From assembly GCA_021788565.1 (NCBI GenBank), contig JAJYKO010000029.1:1-6943 (forward strand): a DNA stretch of 6,943 bases, written 5' to 3'. Positions within the stretch are counted from its first letter, which is position 1. The number at the start of each line of letters is the position of its first letter. A model generated the notes under the pieces. That model saw only the letters and a program-made list of their open reading frames with translations. It ran no database searches and was not told where the DNA came from. The translations under genes were made by a program, and so were the position numbers. The stretch comes from Chloroflexota bacterium (GTDB lineage: Bacteria; Chloroflexota; UBA6077). Shown here piece by piece: positions 1 to 5,114 of the stretch.

Positions 1-705
1 ATGAGGCTCAGGACGCCTGGCATGGAGTTCGCCTCCGAAATGATCATCAAGGCGGCCAAGCTGGGCCTCAGGATGACCGAGATACCTATCACCTTCTACC
101 CCGACCGACGAGACCGCCCTCCTCACCTGAGACCGTGGCGGGACGGCTGGCGCCACCTCAAGTTCATGCTGATGTTCAGCCCGAGCGCCATCTTCCTTAT
201 CCCGGGCGTCGGGCTCCTCGGCATCGGGCTGCTTCTGATGCTCAGCCAACTGCTGCTGGCACCCGCCGACGCTCCGCTTCGCTCGTTCGGCTTCCAGATG
301 GACTTCCACTGGGCAATCATCGGCAGCCTCTTCACGCTGGTCGGCTACCAGGTGGTGAGCACCCACTTCCAGGCAAAGATCTACTCAATCACGCACCGCT
401 TCCAGGAGGAAGACCCGTTCCTGCGCGAAGGCTTCCGGATCCTGACCCTGGAGCGCGTTCTACTGATCGGCCTCATCGTCGCCTTGATAGGACTGGTCAT
501 GGACGTCAACCTGCTGCTGGAGTGGATGCAAAACCGGCAGGGGCTTTTCGTATCTGGCCAGACACGGCAGGCGGTCTTCGGCTCGACGCTACTCGCACTG
601 GGCATCCAGACCATGCTCAACGCCTTCTTCTTCAGCATTCTCGGCGACGCCTACAAGTACGGCTATCACGGCGATGACGAGCCGCTGAAGAGCGACAGGG
701 ACTAG
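1..705 (+). CDS. Family 2 glycosyltransferase, C-terminal part with membrane domain (5' partial)
   Basis: This looks like the C-terminal end of a GT-A fold family 2 glycosyltransferase of the dolichol-phosphate-mannose/glucose synthase kind, which moves a sugar from a nucleotide donor to a polyprenyl phosphate at the inner membrane face. The visible protein opens with the family signature LRTPGMEFASEMIIKA (residues 3-18), then the EIPITFYPDRR stretch and the GWRHLKFM amphipathic helix. About four or five hydrophobic segments follow, near residues 55-87, 104-124, 153-175 and 192-216, and the tail is charged. The N-terminal nucleotide-binding half (with DxD) is missing, so the ATG at position 1 is almost certainly an internal Met and the gene starts before the window. 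Its stop codon directly abuts the start of the next gene, implying co-transcription. The fold assignment is firm; donor and acceptor are not readable. Confidence 0.88.
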   Translation: MRLRTPGMEFASEMIIKAAKLGLRMTEIPITFYPDRRDRPPHLRPWRDGWRHLKFMLMFSPSAIFLIPGVGLLGIGLLLMLSQLLLAPADAPLRSFGFQMDFHWAIIGSLFTLVGYQVVSTHFQAKIYSITHRFQEEDPFLREGFRILTLERVLLIGLIVALIGLVMDVNLLLEWMQNRQGLFVSGQTRQAVFGSTLLALGIQTMLNAFFFSILGDAYKYGYHGDDEPLKSDRD

Positions 706-2304
706 ATGGTCAGTACAGCTTACGTAGTCGGGTCAGGACCGGCCGGAGTGGCGTGCGCTCGCGCGCTGCTCGACAAAGGCGTGCGAGTGGTGATGCTCGA
801 CGGAGGAACCCGACTGGAGGCGAACAGGGTACGAGCCGTCGAGACCCTCGGGAGCAGCCAGCCGGAAGACTTCGATCCCGACCTTGTGGCCCTGATCAAG
901 GAGAACATGGATGCCACCCCGGAAGGGGTCCCTCTGAAGGTGGCGTTCGGGTCAGCCTTCCCCTACCAGGGCGTCGACACCTACCTACCGGTGGACATCG
1001 ATGGGTTCTCGGCCTCACCATCTCTCGCTGCGGGCGGACTCGGCAACGTCTGGGGGGCTTCGATGCTTCCGTTCAGGGCCGACGATATCGCCGACTGGCC
1101 GCTCCCCATCTCGGCCCTGGCTCCGCACTACGAGGCGGTGCTGGATTTCGTGCCCATTGCCGGAAGCCGGGACGCGATCGACTCGGTGCTCCCCCTTTAT
1201 TCGAGGCGCTACCAGCCGCTTCGTCCCAGCCGCCAGGCTTCCGGCTTCGCGAAGGACCTGTTCGCCAACCAGAAAGCGCTGGCGGCCGACGGCATAACGA
1301 TCGGCTCCTCCCGCCTGGCCGTCCGCGCCGAGGCATCCGAGGAGGGTCCCGGGTGCGCCTACTGTGGTCTCTGCATGTACGGATGCCCCTACGGCGCCAT
1401 CTACAATCCCGCCTCCACGCTGGAAGGGCTGCGACGAAACCCCGATTTCCAGTACGTCGACGGAGTCGTGGTGGAGAGGATCGCCGAGCGGGGAGGTCGC
1501 GTCCAGATCACGGCTACCTCTATGGCCGACGACGGTGCCCTCACCTTCGAGGCCGAGAGGGTGTACCTCGCCTGCGGCGTGCTCTCCAGCGCGAGCATCC
1601 TGCTTCGGTCGATGGAAGCCTACGATATCCCGCTCGCCATGAAGGATAGCCAGTACTACCTGTTTCCACTTCTCCGGTATGGAATGCCCACCGGGGTAGA
1701 AAGCGAGAGGCTGCACACGCTGGCGCAGCTGTTCCTGGAGATCAGCGACAGCCGAATAAGCTCGCGTTCCATCCACCTGCAGGTGTATTCGTACAACGAC
1801 CTGCTGCCGTCCGCCGTCGGGGGCTTCCTCGGGCCGCTGGCAGGGCTCGCTCGTCCCGCCCTTTCCCAACTGGTCGGCAGGCTGCTCATAGTGCAGGGAT
1901 ACCTCCACTCCAGCCTCTCATCGGCCATCTCAGTGGCCCTCGCCCCGCCGGTGAACGGAAACCGGCCAAGGCTGAAGGTCGAGGCGAGAGCAGTGCCCGC
2001 TACGAAGCAGGCCGTCGGTAGGGTGATCGCAAAGCTGATGAAGAATCGCCGCTATCTGCGTGCGCTGCCCATCGGACTCATGCTGAAGATGGCCCTGCCG
2101 GGCCGCGGCTACCACAGCGGCGGCACGTTCCCCATGGCCGAACGGCCCGGCGAGTTCCAGAGCGACCTTCTCGGACGCCCGAGCGGATTCGAACGGGTCC
2201 ATCTGGTGGACTCCAGCGTGTTCCCGACGATCCCGTCCACCACCATCACCCTGAGCACGATGGCAAACGCGCATCGCATAGGATCGGCCCACAATGACCT
2301 CTGA
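706..2304 (+). CDS. GMC-family FAD-dependent oxidoreductase with a 4-Cys ferredoxin-like motif
   Basis: This 532-residue protein has the layout of glucose-methanol-choline oxidoreductases, which oxidise an alcohol or sugar hydroxyl with FAD. The dinucleotide-binding motif GSGPAG is at residues 9-14, with the ribose-binding acid at D32. An AAGGLGNVWGAS stretch near residue 110 resembles the GMC flavin loop. The C-terminal domain contains the likely catalytic His (GYHSGGT, H470) and the closing PTIPSTTITLSTMANAHRI motif. C217, C220, C223 and C227-P form C-x2-C-x2-C-x3-C-P, as in [4Fe-4S] ferredoxins; long-chain alcohol oxidase-type GMC proteins have a comparable cysteine stretch. The second catalytic residue, usually His or Asn in the C-terminal motif, is not obvious and Thr occupies the region. 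The ATG directly follows the upstream stop and has AGGGA (697-701) 4 nt before it. No signal peptide is seen. Its place between sugar genes suggests oxidation of a glycan, lipid-linked sugar or polyol; the substrate is unknown. Confidence 0.88.
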   Translation: MVSTAYVVGSGPAGVACARALLDKGVRVVMLDGGTRLEANRVRAVETLGSSQPEDFDPDLVALIKENMDATPEGVPLKVAFGSAFPYQGVDTYLPVDIDGFSASPSLAAGGLGNVWGASMLPFRADDIADWPLPISALAPHYEAVLDFVPIAGSRDAIDSVLPLYSRRYQPLRPSRQASGFAKDLFANQKALAADGITIGSSRLAVRAEASEEGPGCAYCGLCMYGCPYGAIYNPASTLEGLRRNPDFQYVDGVVVERIAERGGRVQITATSMADDGALTFEAERVYLACGVLSSASILLRSMEAYDIPLAMKDSQYYLFPLLRYGMPTGVESERLHTLAQLFLEISDSRISSRSIHLQVYSYNDLLPSAVGGFLGPLAGLARPALSQLVGRLLIVQGYLHSSLSSAISVALAPPVNGNRPRLKVEARAVPATKQAVGRVIAKLMKNRRYLRALPIGLMLKMALPGRGYHSGGTFPMAERPGEFQSDLLGRPSGFERVHLVDSSVFPTIPSTTITLSTMANAHRIGSAHNDL

Positions 2305-3169
2305 AGGCACGGTAGGGGTGACCGGCGCGAACGGCTACGTCGGATCGCAGCTACGCGAACACTTCTCGAGACAGGGCTGGACCGTGCACAGCCTGGTGCG
2401 ACAACGGAGTGGAGGGCAGCCGCATCCTGACTCGGTTATCCCCTTCTCTCTGGATAAGGGCATGGACCCCGCGCGGCTGCGGGGCATCGACGTTCTCGTC
2501 CACTGTGCCTATGACTTCCGCGCAATTCGCTGGGAAGAAATTCACCGCACAAACGTCCAGGGCTCGCTCCGGCTCTTCGAGACCGCACGCAAGGCCGGCG
2601 TGAAGCGGATCGTCCTAATCTCCACCATGAGCGCCTTCGAGGGCTGCGCCTCCACGTACGGGAAGGCCAAGCTGGAGATGGAGCGCGCGGCCAGAGGGGA
2701 TCAGGTGGCGGTGGTCAGGCCGGGCCTGGTCTACGGGCAGCAGGCCGCGGGGATGGTGGGGGCGCTCGACAGCTTCGTCCACCTGTCCATGGTCGCGCCG
2801 GTCTTCGGTGGCGGCAAGCAGAAGCTCTACCTGGCCCACCAGGAGGACCTGGCGAGGCTGGTGTTCGCGCTGTCCTGCGCGGAGAAACCGCCCGAGGAAC
2901 CGGTCGTCGCCGCCTGTGACAGGGGAATGACCTTTCCGGAGATCATGCAAACCCTCGCTCGGCGGCGAGGAAAGAAGCTGCTGTTGGTTCCCGTCCCCTG
3001 GAGAGCGGCCTGGCTCCTGCTGCGAGCCGCGGAGGCCGCGGGCATCAGGATGAGGCTGAGGAGCGATAGCCTGATCAGTCTGCTCAACCAGAACCAGAAC
3101 CCCGACTTCGGCCCCACACGCCACACCAGCGTCCCCTTCCGCGACTTCCGGGAGTGGAGCGGAGCGTAG
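2294..3169 (+). CDS. NAD(P)-dependent extended SDR: nucleotide-sugar epimerase/dehydratase-like
   Basis: This is a 291-residue Rossmann-fold enzyme of the extended short-chain dehydrogenase/reductase family, which includes UDP/dTDP-sugar epimerases, dehydratases and reductases. The cofactor motif GxxGxxG is formed by G11, G14 and G17 (TGANGYVG). The VLVHCAYD stretch supplies the usual end of the fourth beta strand. The catalytic triad is visible as S110/S113 in STMSAF, Y122 and K126 (YGKAK). VVRPGLVYG is the typical substrate-domain entry, and YLAHQEDLARLV matches the conserved late segment of the family. The length is slightly short of the usual 300-330 residues. The ATG overlaps the end of the oxidoreductase gene by 11 nt, so the two are probably translationally coupled; an AGGA lies 10 nt upstream, inside that gene. 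It likely makes or modifies the sugar handled by the two upstream enzymes. The exact reaction cannot be assigned. Confidence 0.88.
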   Translation: MTSEGTVGVTGANGYVGSQLREHFSRQGWTVHSLVRQRSGGQPHPDSVIPFSLDKGMDPARLRGIDVLVHCAYDFRAIRWEEIHRTNVQGSLRLFETARKAGVKRIVLISTMSAFEGCASTYGKAKLEMERAARGDQVAVVRPGLVYGQQAAGMVGALDSFVHLSMVAPVFGGGKQKLYLAHQEDLARLVFALSCAEKPPEEPVVAACDRGMTFPEIMQTLARRRGKKLLLVPVPWRAAWLLLRAAEAAGIRMRLRSDSLISLLNQNQNPDFGPTRHTSVPFRDFREWSGA

Positions 3170-3295
3170 GACTACATCGTCTGTCTGAGTCGCCAAGCCT
3201 AGCTCGGCTCGCGGAGGCAGTGATGCACTCTTTGTGGAGTCGAAGCCGTCCCTACCCCGGTTCGAATTTCATCCTTGAACGCCCCTCTTTTCTCT
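3170..3295. other. Spacer between the glycan operon and the Rhs fragment; no gene seen
   Basis: These 126 bases separate the end of the epimerase gene from the first recognisable Rhs codons. I see no convincing terminator (only a 4-bp stem, ACTC/GAGT, around 3226-3240), no open frame with family features and no complete tRNA. A T-arm-like GGTTCGAAT occurs at 3259-3267, but the surrounding bases do not fold as a cloverleaf. This is the left edge of the patchwork region. Confidence 0.5.
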
Positions 3296-3530
3296 CTGCC
3301 TGTCCTCCTGGACGACGGGACCCACAAGTACGTCTGGGGCCTGGGCCTCGCCTACGCGGTGGATACCGGTGCCAGCCCCCTGGTCTACCACGCCGACGGC
3401 CTCGGCTCGGTTAGGGCCCTCACCGACGGGGGCGGGGCGGTGGTGGAGGCATATAGCTACGACGAGTACGGGGACGTAATCGCCTCATCAGGCAGCATCA
3501 GTCAGCCATTCCGATATGTCGGGGAGCAGC
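3296..3530 (+). pseudogene. Rhs/YD-repeat protein fragment, copy 1
   Basis: This is a remnant of the C-terminal end of an Rhs (YD-repeat) core, the beta-cocoon shell that encloses a polymorphic toxin in full-length proteins. The readable frame gives LPVLLDDGTHKYVWGL, then YHADGLGSVRALTD, YSYDEYGDVIASS and FRYVGE, which are the standard successive Rhs tail motifs. It stops just where the family continues with the TGLYYLRARYYDP block and the DPxGxxx cleavage site; neither is present. The frame stays open to 3880, but beyond about 3530 it is only the antisense of the nucleotidyltransferase gene. No ATG start or ribosome site precedes it; the nearest in-frame start is a TTG at 3275. A full Rhs protein exceeds 1000 residues, so this approximately 78-codon piece cannot act as a delivery shell. 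It is paired with copy 2 at 4410-4655. Confidence 0.8.
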
Positions 3531-3559
3531 GCGCGACAATTGCGCCGACGCGACTCGCT

Positions 3560-3937
3560 TCAGGCCGCATCCCGAGGCTTTATCCTCACCAACTCCCTAT
3601 GCCGCTTCGCCGCTCCCAAGTATCCAAATCCGCCCGTCTCGGCCGCGAATTCCTCAGGTGTGAGACAGTGCAGGTCGAGCGGAATCCCCCACCCTCCCGC
3701 CTCGCGCCACAGCTTGCGGCGGTCGAGCGCGCGGCGAAGGATTGGCTGCTCGGCGAAGAACGCCGACACGGCGACGAGGTCGTAGTCGCTGTGCGGGCCG
3801 GCCGTCCCACGGGAGTGCGAGCCGAACAGGTACAGGTCGGCATGGTAATGCCGACGCACCAGCTGCGCGAACCGCTCTAGGATCTCCGCTCTCGCCGCGC
3901 TCTGCCCGGGGGCTGTCGAAGCAGTTGATCCACCCAC
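3560..3937 (-). CDS. Minimal nucleotidyltransferase (MNT/MntA-like), partner of the HEPN protein
   Basis: This 125-residue protein is a DNA-polymerase-beta superfamily minimal nucleotidyltransferase. The family signature is intact: LFGSHSRG holds the G39-S40 nucleotide-binding turn, SDYDLV supplies metal-binding D51 and D53, and LDLHCL supplies the third acid at D88. All three catalytic carboxylates are therefore present and the enzyme could be active. In studied HepT/MntA modules the nucleotidyltransferase is the antitoxin and adenylylates a tyrosine on the HEPN ribonuclease; whether that happens here is inference. The chosen start is a GTG at 3937, which makes the gene overlap the end of the HEPN gene by 61 nt. 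A later start would cut into the helix before the catalytic motif. Tandem expression from the HEPN promoter is likely. An aminoglycoside-type transferase is less likely because of its small size and HEPN neighbour. Confidence 0.87.
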   Translation of the reverse strand: MGGSTASTAPGQSAARAEILERFAQLVRRHYHADLYLFGSHSRGTAGPHSDYDLVAVSAFFAEQPILRRALDRRKLWREAGGWGIPLDLHCLTPEEFAAETGGFGYLGAAKRHRELVRIKPRDAA

Positions 3938-4362
3938 GTTAGCACCTCTTCCGATGCGGCGAGGGCGGCCAGTCCATCTGCCTCGCCGATCAGATCAGCA
4001 GGAATGGGCACACTCATGTCACCCGATGGGTACCGGACTCGCTCGAACATGGCATCCAGCAGGTCGGTGGCCGTCTGAACCGCTACCGGGATCAGCTCTG
4101 GTTTCTCTCCGGCCAGCTCCGCAAGGGCTGCCAGATCGTGGGACCAGGGAGGCTCCTCCGCTCGCAGATGCCAGCACGCGGCCTTCAGGGCCTTCTCAGC
4201 CGCTTCGTGGCTGAAGTGAGCCGCCGCGAAGAACGTGCCATGCACGACCATGGCCTTGCCGGCAGCCATGTCGGCACGCGCCTGCCTCAGGTAGCGTTCC
4301 CCCATCGCCGCGGGCCGCGCCGCGGTCTGTCGTCTCGGCCCTCCGGTCTGACCTTGGTTCAT
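3877..4362 (-). CDS. HEPN-domain protein, probable toxin of the MNT pair
   Basis: This is a small all-alpha HEPN-domain protein. Recognisable family elements in order are YLRQARADM..AGKAM (first helix), FFAAAHFSHEAAEKALKA (the conserved AxEKALKA helix), WSHDLAAL and the RVRYPSGD segment followed by a last helix ending VDQLL. This matches the PF05168-type HEPN proteins encoded beside minimal nucleotidyltransferases. The canonical RNase motif R-x(4-6)-H is not evident (the nearest is R followed by seven residues and H), so ribonuclease activity is unproven. It may be a binding or regulatory HEPN. I prefer the ATG at 4362; the frame is open upstream to another ATG at 4380, and a third Met at 4305 fits the usual beginning of the domain. 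A TATACT box at 4374-4369 sits 6 nt before the 4362 ATG. The stop lies inside the nucleotidyltransferase gene. Confidence 0.82.
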   Translation of the reverse strand: MNQGQTGGPRRQTAARPAAMGERYLRQARADMAAGKAMVVHGTFFAAAHFSHEAAEKALKAACWHLRAEEPPWSHDLAALAELAGEKPELIPVAVQTATDLLDAMFERVRYPSGDMSVPIPADLIGEADGLAALAASEEVLTWVDQLLRQPPGRARRERRS

Positions 4363-4400
4363 AGTGCGAGTATACGGCATTTGGCCCAGTCCGTGGAGAT
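4363..4400 (-). promoter_or_regulatory. Possible leaderless promoter for the HEPN/MNT pair
   Basis: Reading the minus strand, TATACT at 4374-4369 is close to a sigma-70 -10 box and ends 6 nt before the ATG at 4362, which would place transcription start at or next to the start codon. There is no good -35 hexamer at 17-18 nt (TCCACG or CTCCAC) and no ribosome-binding site before the ATG, which fits a leaderless message. Support is one hexamer only. Confidence 0.3.
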
Positions 4401-4409
4401 TTGAGGAAG

Positions 4410-4655
4410 ATAGCGGACGCGAGCCTGCCCGTCATCCTGGACGACGGGACCCACAAGTACGTCTGGGGCCTCGCCTTCGCGGTGGATACAAGCGGCAACC
4501 CCCTGGTCTACCACGCCGACGGCCTCGGCTCGGTGCGAGCCCTCACCGACCGGAACGGGGCGGTGGTGGAGGCCTACAGCTACGACGAGTACGGGGACGC
4601 CATAGCCAGCAGCGACAGCATCACCCAGCCGTTCCAGTATACTGGGGAGGCCAGG
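4410..4655 (+). pseudogene. Rhs/YD-repeat protein fragment, copy 2
   Basis: This is the second remnant of the same Rhs core tail. The frame reads ADASLPVILDDGTHKYVWGL, then VYHADGLGSVRALTD, YSYDEYGDAIASS and FQYTGEA. It lacks two residues relative to copy 1 (LAFAVD against LGLAYAVD) and looks slightly longer on its left side. It again breaks at YTGE, before the expected LYYLRARYYDP segment, so no toxin tip or cleavage site is present. Unlike copy 1, its frame continues without a stop into the downstream antitoxin-like gene, giving an open frame from 4401 to 5114. A chance fusion is more likely than a functional one because the downstream gene has its own GTG and ribosome site. Confidence 0.78.
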
Positions 4656-4670
4656 GGACGCGGAGCGGCC

Positions 4671-5114
4671 GTGCCCAGTCGCCATCTGTCCTTGCGACTC
4701 GAGTCCGATACCTATGAGCGCCTGGAGGCAGAGAGCCCACGGGCAGGGCAATCGCGCTCTCAGGTCGCGAAGACTCTGCTGGACGAAGGCTTGAGAATGG
4801 AGGCCCATCCCGGGATCATCTTCCGATCTGGACCCTCAGGTCGGCAACCTGATCTGGCCGGCGGCCCGGACCTCTGGGAGGTGGTCCGGGTCTTCGAGGG
4901 AGTGGGTGCCCGCGGCGAGGAGGGACTCAGGCTCACCGCAGAGAGAACGGGACTCACTCTCGAACAGGTGCGGATCGCCGTGCGCTATTACGCCGGATAC
5001 CGTGATGAGATAGACGGTTGGATCCGCGTGAGTTCCGCACCAGCCATCTTTGCGGCGGCGGGCGCGGCGGCGCAGACAAGCCCCAGAAGCGCCGCCAGCA
5101 GCGACGACCAGTGA
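4671..5114 (+). pseudogene. RHH (CopG-like) antitoxin of a VapBC-type pair, 3' end apparently replaced
   Basis: This protein begins with a ribbon-helix-helix DNA-binding segment (HLSLRLESDTYERLEAES followed by SRSQVAKTLLDEGLRM). It then shows HPGIIFRSGPSGR, LAGGPDLWEVVRVFEG and LTLEQVRIAVRYYAGYRDEID. From memory, this layout is common in small antitoxins encoded just before a DUF5615/PIN-like toxin gene. The GTG start at 4671 has GGAG (4662-4665) 5 nt before it. Family resemblance ends near 5025, after DEIDGWI. The last 30 or so codons are Ala/Ser-rich and simply antisense to the membrane protein gene, so the native C-terminus seems lost. No PIN-like toxin follows on either strand, making it an orphan. 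The DNA-binding half is intact, so it might still bind an operator. It could also be a working gene with an altered tail. Confidence 0.68.

Larger units (their letters stand above)
3296..4649. mobile_element. Candidate cassette: direct Rhs-fragment repeats bracketing a HEPN/nucleotidyltransferase pair
   Basis: Two direct repeats, 3296-3526 (231 bp) and 4425-4649 (225 bp), flank two minus-strand genes. A hand alignment gives about 34 mismatches over 225 positions (roughly 85% identity) plus one 6-nt gap that keeps the frame. The longest exact blocks are about 35 nt. Both copies run in the same direction and start and stop at nearly the same Rhs residues (LPV to YxGE). Recombination between them would remove a circle of about 1129 bp holding the whole toxin-antitoxin-like pair. 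No transposase or integrase is in the window, so mobility is an inference from layout. Confidence 0.45.

Noticed and set aside
753..1649. Long alternative-frame plus-strand open frame within the oxidoreductase gene.
   Set aside because: It is Arg/Gly/Pro-rich out-of-frame translation typical of GC-rich DNA; the GMC frame has clear motifs from end to end.
1015..1908. Minus-strand open frame of 297 codons opposite the oxidoreductase gene.
   Set aside because: It is the complement of a well-supported gene, with no recognisable domain and a His/Arg/Gly-rich composition.
2615..3196. Minus-strand open frame of 193 codons opposite the epimerase gene.
   Set aside because: It is antisense to the SDR gene with intact cofactor and catalytic motifs; no features of its own.
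3531..3880. Continuation of the Rhs copy 1 frame, which might have been an Rhs C-terminal toxin.
   Set aside because: These codons are the exact antisense of the nucleotidyltransferase gene, whose signature motifs are unambiguous, and the Rhs DPxGxxx junction expected before a toxin is absent.
3954..4214. Plus-strand open frame opposite the HEPN gene.
   Set aside because: It has no family features and overlaps the HEPN protein, which matches its family along its length.
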